64,000 nucleotides of DNA from Hyphomicrobium_A sp963759735. Lineage in GTDB: Bacteria; Pseudomonadota; Alphaproteobacteria; Rhizobiales; Hyphomicrobiaceae. Location: NCBI GenBank assembly GCA_963759735.1, contig CAVXAF010000001.1:248001-312000 (forward strand), in the 5' to 3' direction. Made by a program: the position numbers and the translations under genes. The notes beneath the pieces were generated by a model. The model did no database searches. It was not told the origin of the DNA and saw only the letters and a program-made list of their open reading frames with translations. Numbering within the stretch: position 1 is the first letter of the stretch; each line of letters opens with the position of its first letter. Positions 17,986 through 27,551 of this stretch are shown piece by piece.

Positions 17986-18501
17986 ATGCTCACCCGGCGA
18001 AACTTCGGCTTGGCTAGCCTGGCGCTGGCGGCCACCGCCACCGGCTGGCGTATTCCGCAATCCCAAGCCAGCGAGGACACAGTGACCGCAACAACAAAAA
18101 CCAACTTCGAAGTCACCAAGACCCCTGAGGAATGGCGCAGCATCCTGACGCCGGCACAGTTCCAGGTGCTGCGCGAGCATGGTACCGAGCGCGCCGGCAC
18201 GAGCCCGCTCGACAAGACGTACGCGCCGGGCACCTATTCCTGCGCCGGGTGCGACCTGCCGCTGTTCTCCTCGGAGACGAAATTCAACAGCGGCACCGGC
18301 TGGCCGAGCTTCTATAAGCCGCTCGACAACGCGGTCGGCGACAGCGTCGACAAGAGCTATTTCTCGACGCGTACGGAGATCCATTGCCGGCGTTGCGGGG
18401 GCCATCTCGGCCACGTCTTCGAGGACGGCCCACCGCCGACTGGCCTGCGCTATTGCATGAACGGCGTCGCCTTGAAGTTCATCCCCAAGACGACCGGCTA
18501 G
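17986..18501 (+). CDS. msrB: Exported peptide-methionine (R)-S-oxide reductase MsrB
   Basis: 171 residues. A Tat-like leader (MLTRRNFGLASLALAATATG) is followed by a complete MsrB domain. Zinc cysteines are in CAGC and CRRC; the catalytic part is TGWPSFYKPLDNAVG, GGHLGHVFEDGPPPTGLRYCMNGVALKF with the reactive Cys in RYCMNG. It reduces R-methionine sulfoxide in proteins. GGAGG lies 7 bases before the ATG. It is first in a three-gene plus-strand operon with a YkvA-like gene and msrA. Confidence 0.93.
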   Translation: MLTRRNFGLASLALAATATGWRIPQSQASEDTVTATTKTNFEVTKTPEEWRSILTPAQFQVLREHGTERAGTSPLDKTYAPGTYSCAGCDLPLFSSETKFNSGTGWPSFYKPLDNAVGDSVDKSYFSTRTEIHCRRCGGHLGHVFEDGPPPTGLRYCMNGVALKFIPKTTG

Positions 18502-18526
18502 CGTCGTGCGAGGAGCACATCCCACC

Positions 18527-18931
18527 ATGACGGCATCTTCGCCCAACACGTCCATGGTGGGACGGCTGCGCGCATGGGCGCGCGACATCAAGCGCGACGT
18601 GCACGCGCTCTACCTGTCGGCCCGCGACCCGCGCGTGCCGTGGTACGCAAAGGCGGTAGCGCTCGCCGTCGCCGCCTATGCGCTCTCGCCCATCGACCTG
18701 ATCCCGGATTTCATTCCGGTGCTCGGCTACCTCGACGACATCATCCTGGTGCCGCTCGGCATCATGCTCGCCGTGCGGCTGATACCGCCCGACGTCCTGG
18801 CCGAGCATCGCGCCACGGCCACCCACGCACCCATGCGAGCGGGGCGCGGCGCCGCCGTGTTCATCATCGCCATCTGGGTCGGCCTGGCGCTGGTACTCGC
18901 CGGCATTCTCGTACGCACTTTCGCGACTTAG
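18527..18931 (+). CDS. YkvA-like (DUF1232) membrane protein between msrB and msrA
   Basis: 134 residues. The DUF1232 signature is VPWYAKAVALAVAAYALSPIDLIPDFIPVLGYLDD, in two parts, followed by IILVPLGIMLAVRLIPPDVL. A second transmembrane helix (AAVFIIAIWVGLALVLAGILV) ends the protein. The function of the family is unknown. GAGGAG lies about 10 bases before the ATG, and gaps of 25 and 19 bases to its neighbours place it in the Msr operon. Confidence 0.85.
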   Translation: MTASSPNTSMVGRLRAWARDIKRDVHALYLSARDPRVPWYAKAVALAVAAYALSPIDLIPDFIPVLGYLDDIILVPLGIMLAVRLIPPDVLAEHRATATHAPMRAGRGAAVFIIAIWVGLALVLAGILVRTFAT

Positions 18932-18950
18932 CCCCCAAGCGGAGCCCATC

Positions 18951-19601
18951 ATGCCCCATATAAAATCCAACCTCATCGCCCCAATCGCGGCCGCAGCCTT
19001 TGGCGCCCTCGCGTTCGCCGGGATGACGATCGCCGAAACGGCTGCGACGCCGGCAGGCAAATATGAAGTCGCCACCTTCGCCGGCGGCTGCTTCTGGTCG
19101 ATGGAGTACGCCTTCGACAAGCTCCGCGGCGTCAAAGAGACCGTCTCCGGCTTCATGGGCGGCAAGACTCCGAACCCGACTTACGCGCAGGTGTCACACG
19201 GCAACACCGGACACGCCGAAAGCGTGCAGGTGACGTTCGACCCGGCGGTGGTCAGCTACGAGCAAGTCGTCGATCATTATTGGCACAACGTCGACCTGCT
19301 CGACGGCGGCGGGCAGTTCTGCGATCGCGGCGATGAGTATCGCCCCGTGATCTTCGCCCGCACGCCCGAGCAGAAGCGTATCGCTCAGCAGAGCAAGGCG
19401 GCTCTGGACGCCAGCCATCGCTTTGCAACGCCGATCGCCGTCGGTATCGCCGACGCCGGACCGTTCACGGCCGCCGAGGCCAGCCACCAGAACTTCCACA
19501 CCACCAACGAGCCATACTACAAGCGCTATCGCGCCGGCTGCGGCCACGATGCGCGTTTGAAGGAGATCTGGGGAGCGGGCCCGGAAACGGCGGCGCACTA
19601 A
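18951..19601 (+). CDS. msrA: Exported peptide-methionine (S)-S-oxide reductase MsrA
   Basis: 216 residues with a signal peptide (LIAPIAAAAFGALAFAGMTIAETA). The MsrA domain has the catalytic ATFAGGCFWSMEYAFDKL, GFMGGKTPNPTYAQVSHGNTGHAESVQV, YWHNVDLLDGGGQFCDRGDEYRPVIF and NFHTTNEPYYKRY. It repairs the S-epimer of methionine sulfoxide and complements MsrB. GGAG precedes the ATG. Both Msr enzymes carry export signals, so the operon should act in the periplasm. Confidence 0.94.
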   Translation: MPHIKSNLIAPIAAAAFGALAFAGMTIAETAATPAGKYEVATFAGGCFWSMEYAFDKLRGVKETVSGFMGGKTPNPTYAQVSHGNTGHAESVQVTFDPAVVSYEQVVDHYWHNVDLLDGGGQFCDRGDEYRPVIFARTPEQKRIAQQSKAALDASHRFATPIAVGIADAGPFTAAEASHQNFHTTNEPYYKRYRAGCGHDARLKEIWGAGPETAAH

Positions 19602-19644
19602 CGGCGCGCCGCCGCTTCAATCGATTGGCGGCCCGGCTGGCCGG

Positions 19645-20607
19645 TCAGTTGGTGCGGCGGCCGAACGACACGGCATAGTCCTGCGAGCGCATGGGCAATA
19701 TCTTGTCGGTGGGCGAGGGCTCAATGCCGTCGGCCAGAACGTTCGGGTCGAAGATGCCGACGTCGCAGGCCTCGGTGTTCTCCAACCCGGTAATTGAAAT
19801 GGTGCCCATTTTCACGCTCTTGCGGTCGGCGGGCCATTCCGCGGTTGGGTCGTCGTCCTGGTCACCCGGCTGACCCAGCACGGCATAGAGGTCGAAGCTG
19901 AGCGGGCCCTTTGCGAAGCGATCCTTGAGTTCGGCTGCATAGAAGTCAGTGCCTTTGGATTTGGCTTCCTCATCGGTCAAGCCGACGAAGCCACCGACCG
20001 GCTCTGCCTTCCACTTGATGGCTCGGCGCTCCCCCTTGGCGTTGGTGAGGTAGAACGTGTGCACGCCGAAATAGTCGGCGGTGGCATAGCTGGCCGGCGT
20101 CGGTCGAGCATTCAGCCAGGCGCCCTGCTTGGTCGAATCCGGATTGGCCTTAAAGAAAGCGCCGATCTTTTCCTTGTCCTTGGTGGCAACGGTGCGCAGC
20201 AGTTCGAGGAATATCTCGGGCGTCTTGGCGATGAAAATCGGCGCCGAGATCAGCAGCAGATCCGAAACGCTGCCGTCGGGAAGCTGGAAGTGCATGGCAA
20301 TGCCGCGGACGTTGTCCTTCTGACCGTCGGACGCCATCGGATTTCCGCCGCCCAGCGAAAACCGACCAACCAGCGGCACCGGCGCTGAGAACACCGGCGC
20401 CTTGCTGAGCGCAGCGGCCTCCGCCGTCGGCGTGAAGCTGCCTTTGACGCAGATTCCCTTGGTATGGGCGGCGCGCATTTTCGCATGCGCTCCGAACACC
20501 CCATTCAGCGCATCTACGAGCTGTTCAGGCTGCGCCTCCTGAGCCGGGGCCGCCGACGGCAACACCAGCAGCGATAGTGCGGCGATAACCGCCAATTTGC
20601 TTATCAT
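19645..20607 (-). CDS. Secreted catalase-related peroxidase (SrpA-like)
   Basis: 320 residues with signal peptide MISKLAVIAALSLLVLPSAAPAQ. The reduced catalase core shows the distal His region (AAHTKGICVKGSFTPT), RFSLGGGNPMASDGQKDNVRGIAMHF and a C-terminal RSQDYAVSFGRR near the usual haem-ligand site. The catalase-family short form has peroxidase activity and resembles SrpA. It is convergent with msrA, 43 bases apart, which adds to an exported oxidative-stress theme. Catalytic competence is inferred. Confidence 0.87.
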   Translation of the reverse strand: MISKLAVIAALSLLVLPSAAPAQEAQPEQLVDALNGVFGAHAKMRAAHTKGICVKGSFTPTAEAAALSKAPVFSAPVPLVGRFSLGGGNPMASDGQKDNVRGIAMHFQLPDGSVSDLLLISAPIFIAKTPEIFLELLRTVATKDKEKIGAFFKANPDSTKQGAWLNARPTPASYATADYFGVHTFYLTNAKGERRAIKWKAEPVGGFVGLTDEEAKSKGTDFYAAELKDRFAKGPLSFDLYAVLGQPGDQDDDPTAEWPADRKSVKMGTISITGLENTEACDVGIFDPNVLADGIEPSPTDKILPMRSQDYAVSFGRRTN

Positions 20608-20731
20608 CCTCGGTCCCCTCGACTACTGCGGCGGGGCTAGCGCCATCCGCCTTACCCGAGCCTATTCGCCGCCGCTGACGCGTTCGTGTCAACGCAACCA
20701 GCGCCGCGATGCCGCAGACCGGCGCCGCTCG

Positions 20732-22156
20732 CTAAGGTGTCGGGAAGTAGCTCCCGTGCAGCCCGAAGGGGATCTGGTGGGGGCACTCGGCCCGGGCGAT
20801 TTCGGCAAGCGAATGTGCATCGAGGACCAACAAGAACGATCCCCCGCGCTGCGCGTCAAGCACCACCGACAGCAGCACGCCATCGCCCTCTTCCTCGGCG
20901 GCCGGTCGGCCAACGAAGACCGGCTCGCCGGGGAAACATCCCTCGGAATGCCAGGTGCGCGTTTCGCCGTTCGTTACGTCGACGCGGACGACGCTGTCGA
21001 GAAATTCTCCATGCGAGGTGCGGCCGTTGCCCCACATGTAGCAATACGGCTGGCCGGCGCGATTTTCGTAGTCGATGCGTGGCAGCTCCACCATCTGATC
21101 GGCGAGGATGCCGACGCCAACAGGCGTTTCGGCCCGCAAAGACAGCGTGAAGCGCGTCGGGCGCCCCGTGGCGCGCACCGCATCTCCGGCACGCAAGGGC
21201 GAAAGGTAGAGTTGGTCAATGATCTGCGCGTCGTCGTAGGTGACGACATCGATGATGAGATCGTCGCCCGCCTCGTAGGCATTGACGTGATGAAACGCGA
21301 AAGCGGCGTCGGCCGTGTGCGAAACGACGAGCTCGCCGCTGTCCTTGTCGAAAACGTGAAAGCGCAGACCGCGCTCCGGTGTCCAGCGATAGTTGCAGAT
21401 GAACGGGGAGATGTTGAGCAGCAGGCGTACGGGATCGACGACGAGCGGGAACTCGGTGAGTACCAGGTAGCGCTCGGTCATCGCGAACGAGTGCATGTAA
21501 GCCGGCTTGTCGACCGGCATCTCCGCCACAACGCGCTGAGGCGAGCCATCGTCGGGAATGGCGAACAGCCGATAGTGCGAGCGCGGTCCGAACTGCACGA
21601 CGTAGCTAAAGCGGCAGCCGCGCCGGCGGTCGTGATGGGGATGGGCGATCGACACCTGCCCGCCAACTTCCTCACTGATCGCGTAGTGCCCCATCGCCTG
21701 CAGCGTCTCGGGATCGAAGCGCACGGGCAACATCGTCTCGGTGAGGGCCACGGGTTCGCCGCCGAAGGCATCGATGTTGACGTTGCCGTTGTCGGTGTAG
21801 TGCGGGGAGAATACCGCGGCGACCCGCTGGAAGAGTGTGCGGCAGGGATCGGTGGCAAAGCCGCCGAGCGCCAGGCCACCTTTGTCGACGGATTCGCAAT
21901 AGGCGTCCGAGCGCAGGAAACGGTTGGCGTAGGTTACGTCACCGTCGGCAAAGCTGAAGCGATGCAGCATGGCCAGGCCGTCGAACCAATGGTTCACGGT
22001 TGTGCTGCCGATGTCGAACTTGGCGGGACCAGTGCGCAGCAAGGTACCCGACAGCCAAGTCGGAAAGTCGCCGCGCGCCGTCAGGCGCACATGATCGACC
22101 TCCGCGTCGAGGTCGGCAAAGCCAATGGCGAAGGACGCGCGATCACTTCCTGTCAT
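20732..22156 (-). CDS. Carotenoid oxygenase (carotenoid-cleaving dioxygenase family)
   Basis: 474 residues, a seven-bladed propeller family with non-haem iron held by four histidines. Candidate ligands are in SIAHPHHDRR, YMHSFAMTERYLVLTEFP, FAFHHVNAYE and the C-terminal GLHGSYFP. Other family segments are SGTLLRTGPAKFD, NHWFDGLAMLHRFSF and RGLRFHVFDKDSG. It cleaves a carotenoid, apocarotenoid or stilbene-like double bond; the substrate is unknown. ATG at 22156 is chosen over one six codons earlier. No carotenoid synthesis genes are nearby. Confidence 0.9.
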   Translation of the reverse strand: MTGSDRASFAIGFADLDAEVDHVRLTARGDFPTWLSGTLLRTGPAKFDIGSTTVNHWFDGLAMLHRFSFADGDVTYANRFLRSDAYCESVDKGGLALGGFATDPCRTLFQRVAAVFSPHYTDNGNVNIDAFGGEPVALTETMLPVRFDPETLQAMGHYAISEEVGGQVSIAHPHHDRRRGCRFSYVVQFGPRSHYRLFAIPDDGSPQRVVAEMPVDKPAYMHSFAMTERYLVLTEFPLVVDPVRLLLNISPFICNYRWTPERGLRFHVFDKDSGELVVSHTADAAFAFHHVNAYEAGDDLIIDVVTYDDAQIIDQLYLSPLRAGDAVRATGRPTRFTLSLRAETPVGVGILADQMVELPRIDYENRAGQPYCYMWGNGRTSHGEFLDSVVRVDVTNGETRTWHSEGCFPGEPVFVGRPAAEEEGDGVLLSVVLDAQRGGSFLLVLDAHSLAEIARAECPHQIPFGLHGSYFPTP

Positions 22157-22204
22157 GGCCGCCAAGGTGCGCACAGAAGCGCAAATGAAGCCTCAACAAC
22201 GATC

Positions 22205-22594
22205 CTACAAAGCGTTAATCTGCGTGGCCAGGAGGTGTCCGGCCCACACCGCCAGCAGGCAGACGGCTACCGACGCGAGAACGTAGGCGCCAGCGTGCAG
22301 CCACTCGCCCTCCTGCATCAGCACCATGCTCTGCAAGCTGAAGGCGGAGAAGGTCGTGAAGCCGCCGCACAGCCCGACCGTGGCGAAGAGGCGGATGTTC
22401 TGGTCGACTGCATAGCGCCCATCGGGGCCAGTGAGCGCGACGAAGAACCCGATGATCAGCGATCCGACGATGTTGATCAGCAGCGTTCCCCACGGGAACG
22501 TGTCGCCAAAGAGTCGCGTCGCGGCACCCGTACACCAATAGCGGGCCATGCCGCCCAGCGCGCTGCCGAACGCAATCCATAGATAGGCCTGCAC
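22205..22594 (-). CDS. crcB: Fluoride exporter CrcB/Fluc
   Basis: 129 residues with four transmembrane helices. Signatures are FGSALGGMARYWCTG, FPWGTLLINIVGSLIIGF and TVGLCGGFTTFSAFSLQ (the GGFTTFSTF-type motif lining the fluoride path). It forms dimeric fluoride channels in the inner membrane. The start is GTG, supported by GGAGG 5 bases upstream; no ATG fits. I see no fluoride riboswitch before it. Confidence 0.93.
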   Translation of the reverse strand: MQAYLWIAFGSALGGMARYWCTGAATRLFGDTFPWGTLLINIVGSLIIGFFVALTGPDGRYAVDQNIRLFATVGLCGGFTTFSAFSLQSMVLMQEGEWLHAGAYVLASVAVCLLAVWAGHLLATQINAL

Positions 22595-22696
22595 GCATCC
22601 TCCGTCGCGGTGGCTGAATCGATGTGCGGAAGACTAGCACGCCTACGCCGGCGGTCGGCCAGCCGCCGGCGTGCCAATTGGGCCCGACTGCCCGCG

Positions 22697-24762
22697 CTAT
22701 TCCGCCGCCTGCCGACGCGTGGTCAGCACCTGATCGGCGAGCCGGCCGGTCAGTTCGGCCAGATGATCAAAGCGGGCCGTATAGGTGCCTACTCCGGAAG
22801 TCGCCGAGCGCACGTCGACGATCAGGCTCTCCATTTCGGAGGCCGGCATCTGCGCTTGCACCACGTCCCAGCCGCTCCATCCATCGCGCGCGTCAAAGCC
22901 GAGGATCTGACCACGCCGCTGCGCGATGATGGCGTTGATGCGCGCCGTCGCCTCGTTCGGCACGACGATTTCAACCGCCATGACCGGCTCGAGCAGTACC
23001 GGCGAGCATTTCGGCAGCCCCTCGCTCATGCCGATACGCGCCGCCTGGCGGAACGCCATGTCGGAGGAATCCACCGTGTGATAGGAGCCGTCGAGCAGCG
23101 TCACCGCCACGTCGACGACGGGAAAGCCGAGCGGCCCGTGCTGCAGGAAATCTTTGACCCCGATCTCTACCGACGGAATGTACTGCCGCGGCACCACGCC
23201 ACCGCTGATCTTTTCGCCGAACTCGAAGCCGGTGCCGCGCGCCGCGGCTGGATTTCGAGCACCACATCGCCGAACTGGCCGTGGCCGCCCGACTGCTTTT
23301 TGTGACGGCCCCGCACCTGCGTGCCGGCGCGGATCGTCTCTTTGTAGGGCACGAGGCGCGGCTGGCGCTCGACGCCGACGCCGTACTTGCGCTGCAGGCG
23401 CTCCAGCGAGACACGCAAGTGCATCTCGCCTTGCCCCATGAGCAGCATCTGGTGGGTATCGCTGCTCATCTCGACGCGCAGCGACGGGTCGTCTTCGAGC
23501 AGCTTCGCGAGCGCGGTCGTGAGCTTCACTTCGTCCTTGCGATCCTTGAGGCCGAGGCCGACCGCGAACACAGGCGGGGGAGCGGCAGGACCTTGGGCCT
23601 GCACGGCGCCGCTTTTTTCAGCGCTGATCGTGTCGCCCGACTTGATGCCCTCGAGCCGGCCGAGCGCCACTGTGTCGCCGGGCTTACCGGTGCCGCGCTT
23701 GACCGGTTCTTCGCCGCGCAGCGCGAACACACCGGCAGCGCGCTCGTCGCGGCCATCCGGCCCCCTCACCACCGTTCCGTCTCCGAATTCGCCGGTGAGG
23801 ATGCGCACCAGCGAGAGCTTGCCGCCGTGCGCGGTGTGCATCGACTTCATTACGTAAGCGGCCGAGCGGGCGTTCTCCAGCTTCAAGCGGCGCGCCGTCA
23901 CGTCGACGGTCGGCGTCTCGTGGCGCAGCGCCTTCAGCAAGCGGAAGATGCCGTGATTTTCGCGCGCCGAGCCAAGCAGCACGGGGCAGATCAGGCCGTC
24001 GCGAAACTCCTGCGAAAGATCCTGGAAAATCTTCTCGCACGAGGTCGGTACGTCGCTGAGCAACTGCTCCATGAGTTCATCGTCGTGATCGGCGAGCTGC
24101 TCCAGCATGTGAAAACGCGCTTCCTTCTCCCGCTCGGAGATCGTGGCAGGGAGTTCGACTAACTCGGAGGGGGCGTTGGCGCGATAGATGAAGGCACGCT
24201 CGGAGGCCAGATCGACGAAACCGGTGGCGACGCCGCCTTCCCAGATCGGGATCTGCCGCAACACCAGCGGGCGCCCGCTGGCCGGCTGCAGCACCGGGAT
24301 CAATTCGCGCAGCGGGATTTCGGATTCATCGATCTTGTTGAGGAAGAGGAAGTGGGGAATGCCGCGATCTTCAAGCTGCTTGAGAATGATCTGCAGCGCC
24401 GGCACGCGCTTGGCATCGGCCTCGCAAACGACGACGGCCGCATCGCAGGCGGTGAGCGCCAGAGCGCCCTCGTGCTGGAATTCGATCGACCCCGGGCAGT
24501 CGACGAAGGTGAAGTTGTCGCCAAGAAACGAGACGTCGGCGACGTTGAGCGAAACGCTCATTCCGTGGTCGCGCGCCTCGGGGCTGGCGTCGCCGACAGA
24601 CGTCTTCTCCGCCACGCTGCCGGGGCGCTGGATGGCGCCGGTGCGCGCCAAAATGGCTTCCAGAAGGGTTGTCTTGCCGCTGAGGTACGGTCCGACAAGT
24701 GCGATGCAGCGGGAGCGGGGGCTCCCGCTGGCTTCCATTTTAGGCCCATTCGACTGCGCCAT
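22697..24762 (-). CDS. Elongation factor G-like protein; frame broken near 23230
   Basis: About 688 residues when the two frames are joined. The GTPase domain has ALVGPYLSGKTTLLEAIL (P-loop), DCPGSIEFQHEG (DxPG) and FLNKID (NKxD). EF-G domains 2-5 follow, with GQGEMHLRVSLERLQRKYG. The first frame ends falsely after VVLEIQP; the other resumes RGTGFEFGEKISGGVVPRQYIP and runs to 22697. The break is in a CGCGGCGCGCGG run and is probably an assembly error. It belongs to the EF-G-like group without a proven translation role, found beside the true fusA. GGAGG precedes ATG 24762. Confidence 0.88.
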
Positions 24763-25091
24763 GGCTTCCTCCTCTGTGGAGGCGCGCGCTCGCGACCCGT
24801 CGCGGCCTCGCGCCTCGGAGAGAGCGCGACACCCTCATGTTCGCGCCGGCATGCCTCTCGCGCAAGTAGTCTTCTGCCAAGCCGGCGAGTTGTCGTTAGA
24901 AGTCGCGCGCGAATATTGCGACGCACAACGAAAGCGGAAGAATTCGATGCTCCAATTCGCAGCGGCACAATGGAAAATACTTGCTCGGGAACCATTTTGT
25001 CGCAATATGAATTATACGGTTTGCTCGGGTGTTTCGAGCGAAGCGAGAGGGTCGCTCGAGGCGATCGACCCAGGAGAAAACGAGGCGTGCG
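24763..25091. other. Divergent intergenic region
   Basis: The 329 bases separate the EF-G-like gene (minus) and a small plus-strand gene. An AT-rich part at 24968-25020 (TTGCTC, 17 bases, AATATG) could be a plus-strand sigma-70-type promoter. A GAGCGAAGCGAGAGGGTCGCTC inverted repeat follows at about 25038-25060. Nothing else is supported. Confidence 0.3.
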
Positions 25092-25316
25092 ATGAGTATG
25101 AAATCGCTGATGTCGGCGGCCCATGCGGCAGGTTACGCCATGGCAGCCGAAGAGGTTGCCGAGCCGCGGGCAGTGTTGGTTCGCGCCCCATCCAATGCGC
25201 TGGTAGCGCACCGCACATCCCAGCGCGGCATGCTATCGAGTGCGCAGCGGTCGTTGCGCCGCATGTGGGTGCGCGGTTGGCTCGCCGACCATTGGGGCCA
25301 CCGCGCCGCGGCCTAA
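25092..25316 (+). CDS. Small hypothetical protein
   Basis: 74 residues, rich in Ala and Arg, not recognised. GAGG lies 6 bases before the ATG. A strong plus-strand terminator follows 27 bases after the stop, so a plus-strand transcript covers this ORF. There are no membrane segments; a basic C-terminal part (MLSSAQRSLRRMWVRGWL) could form an amphipathic helix. Coding potential is uncertain. Confidence 0.45.
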   Translation: MSMKSLMSAAHAAGYAMAAEEVAEPRAVLVRAPSNALVAHRTSQRGMLSSAQRSLRRMWVRGWLADHWGHRAAA

Positions 25317-25343
25317 AGCGGCACCATATAACCCATGTTTACG

Positions 25344-25367
25344 GGCGCGCCATTGGCGCGCCTTTTT
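25344..25367 (+). terminator. Rho-independent terminator
   Basis: Two copies of GGCGCGCC separated by ATT form a perfect 8-bp stem followed by TTTTTGTTT. It ends the plus-strand transcript of the small gene at 25092. Confidence 0.85.
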
Positions 25368-25389
25368 GTTTCCGGGTCGCGCTTCAGCG

Positions 25390-25500
25390 CTACTGGATGT
25401 GCGTCACCAAAAACGTGACGGTGAATACCAGGACGGCCGCCCCCAGCGCGATGCGCCAGAAGTGGCACGCCGCGCAGGGCTGCCCCCTCGACCCCTTCAT
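25390..25500 (-). CDS. Candidate 36-residue single-span membrane protein
   Basis: The minus strand encodes MKGSRGQPCAACHFWRIALG, then AAVLVFTVTFLVTHIQ and stop. That is a basic N-terminus with CxxC followed by one hydrophobic span, a typical small membrane protein layout. It starts 12 bases after the stop of the aminotransferase gene in the same direction. The ribosome site is weak (TTGGGAATC). It is an inference from composition and position only. Confidence 0.4.
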   Translation of the reverse strand: MKGSRGQPCAACHFWRIALGAAVLVFTVTFLVTHIQ

Positions 25501-25512
25501 GATTCCCAACGC

Positions 25513-26716
25513 CTAACGCAGGTTGCCGCAGAAGCGCTGGATGCGCCGGCAGGCGTCCTCGAGGATTTCCTTGGACGTCGCGTAGGAGACGCGGAAGGCC
25601 GGGGATGAGGCAAACGCCGCGCCATGCACGACGGCGACGCCCTCTTCCTCCAGCAACGCCGTGGCGAAGTCCTCGTCGTTGGTGATCGCCTTGCCCGCCC
25701 CGCTCGTCTTGCCGATGGCACCCGCGCAGCTCGGATATACGTAAAACGCGCCCTCCGGCTTCGGGCACTTGAGGCCGTTCGCCTGGTTGAGCATGGACAC
25801 GACGAGGTCGCGACGCTCCACGAACTTGGCGTTGTTCTGGGCGATGAAGTCCTGCGGCCCGTCGAGCGCCTCCACAGCGGCGGCCTGCGTGATCGAACTC
25901 GGGTTGGAGGTCGACTGCGACTGCAGCTTGCGCATGGCATCGATGAGCGCCACCGGACCGCCCGCATAGCCAAGCCGCCAGCCGGTCATGCAGTAGGCCT
26001 TCGACAGACCGTTGATGGTGAGGGTGCGATCGAACAGGCCTGGCTCCACCTCGGCGAGGGTGTGGAACTTCAGACCGTCGTAGAGCAGGTGCTCGTAGAT
26101 ATCGTCGGTCATGATCCAAACGTGCGGGTGCTTGAGCAGCACATCCGTCACTGCCTTGATCTCCTCCTTGGAGTAGGCGGCCCCAGTCGGGTTCGACGGC
26201 GAGTTGAAGATCAGCCACTTGGTCTTGGGCGTGATTGCCGCTTCGCAGCGCTGCCGGCTTGAGCCGGTATCCGTCCTCGATCTTTGTGTCGACGAACACC
26301 GGCTTGGCATCGGCGAGCATCACGATGTCGGCATACGACACCCAGCACGGCGCCGGGATGATGACCTCATCGCCTGGGTTCAGCGTCGCCAGCAGCGCGT
26401 TATAAATAACCTGCTTGCCGCCGGTGCCGACCGATATCTGGTTCGGCTTGTAGTCGAGGTTGTTCTCGCGCTTGAACTTGCGCACGATTGCCGCCTTGAG
26501 CTCAGGCGTGCCGTCGACGTCGGTGTACTTCGTCTTGCCCTCGGCCAGCGCCTTGACCGCCGCCTGCTTGATATTGTCGGGCGTGTCGAAGTCCGGTTCG
26601 CCTGCCGACAACGAGATGACGTCGCGACCGGCCGCTTTCAGCTGACGCGCCTTCGTCGATACCGCGATGGTCGCGGATGGCTGAATACGGTTCAAGCTGT
26701 CGGCGATGAAACCCAT
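25513..26716 (-). CDS. aspC: Aspartate aminotransferase (class I PLP aminotransferase); frame broken near 26245
   Basis: About 400 residues over two frames. The first covers MGFIADSLNRIQPSATIAVS, AGEPDFDTPDNIKQAA, GTGGKQVIYNALLATLNPGDEV to GYRLKPA. The second resumes EAAITPKTKWLIFNSPSNPTG and ends at RFCGNLR. The PLP lysine is in INGLSKAYCMTGWRLGYAGG. This is the Rhizobiales-type aspartate (or prephenate) aminotransferase fold, subgroup I-beta. The start MGFIADSLN is preceded by non-conserved codons. The break lies in a GC repeat and is probably a sequencing indel. Confidence 0.9.
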
Positions 26717-27019
26717 AGTCAGAGCCCTTCGGATGATCGTGTGCCTGCGCAAGCGGCGCGGACACTATCTGCAGCCCGCGGTGACTTCAATACATCGCGC
26801 CGTTGCATTCGCGCCCGCTATGCCATGCGCTGCTCCGTCGGCGCTGGCGATTCGGCGTGACCGAGACGCCACAAACGCTGCGCAACTGCATTAATCAAAA
26901 GAATACGCCGCGATCGCCACAATGTGTCCCCACACCCGCCACGAAACGGGTTGAGCATCCCTTCAACACGCAACGTTGTCGGCCGAGGCGCCGACGAGAG
27001 CCGAGAAGGATCTGATGCG
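26717..27019. other. Divergent intergenic region
   Basis: 303 bases between the aminotransferase (minus) and a small membrane protein gene (plus). An AT-richer patch lies at about 26880-26925. I see no convincing ORF, RNA or operator. Confidence 0.3.
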
Positions 27020-27442
27020 ATGTCCGAAGCGGGGCCGTTCAGACTGATCCTACGGACTGTGGCCGATGCATGCATCGGGCTCATCCTCTTCGCCAGCTTC
27101 GCCATGGCGCTGAGCGCCCATCAGCGCGGCTCTGAAGCAACGCAGCGGCTCGGTGGCCTGCTTTCGATCAGCTCAAGCGCCGGCGATCTGCTGAAATTCT
27201 CGCTCGACGACAGCCCCTTCATGGCCGCCGCCATGGTCGCGACAGCCGTGCCGGTGCCCCAAAAGGCGGTTTTCGACACCCGACGCCCGATTCCGCCAGG
27301 TTTGGCGATGCTGCTGATGGCAGGGATCTTTTCCGGTATTGTCGCCTTTAACCTTGCGTTTTTCCGACACCTTCGCCGCGAGTACGCCTCCCCGCGACGA
27401 GGTGCTGTGGAGGAGGGGCCCGGCTCTGCTGGGAGCCCTTGA
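27020..27442 (+). CDS. Hypothetical membrane protein with two spans
   Basis: 140 residues, not recognised. Two hydrophobic helices (TVADACIGLILFASFAMAL near residue 15 and GLAMLLMAGIFSGIVAFNLAFF near residue 95) flank a periplasmic or cytoplasmic loop of about 60 residues. AAGGA lies 11 bases before the ATG at 27020. A start 32 codons earlier is in frame but the residues look non-coding. Confidence 0.6.
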   Translation: MSEAGPFRLILRTVADACIGLILFASFAMALSAHQRGSEATQRLGGLLSISSSAGDLLKFSLDDSPFMAAAMVATAVPVPQKAVFDTRRPIPPGLAMLLMAGIFSGIVAFNLAFFRHLRREYASPRRGAVEEGPGSAGSP

Positions 27443-27551
27443 CGGTTCCTCCTCCACTCCTAACATTCTGGTAATTCGGCTGTTGTACTGGGCCATAGGG
27501 CGCTAGCTTGGCCTTATAAGAGCCGGCAAACGGAAGAGAACGGAGCTGATC

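Noticed and set aside
20597..22582. 661-codon plus-strand ORF across the carotenoid oxygenase
   Set aside because: It is antisense to a clearly recognised gene and has no known domain.
22595..22696. Fluoride riboswitch before crcB
   Set aside because: The conserved crcB RNA motif is not present in this short gap.
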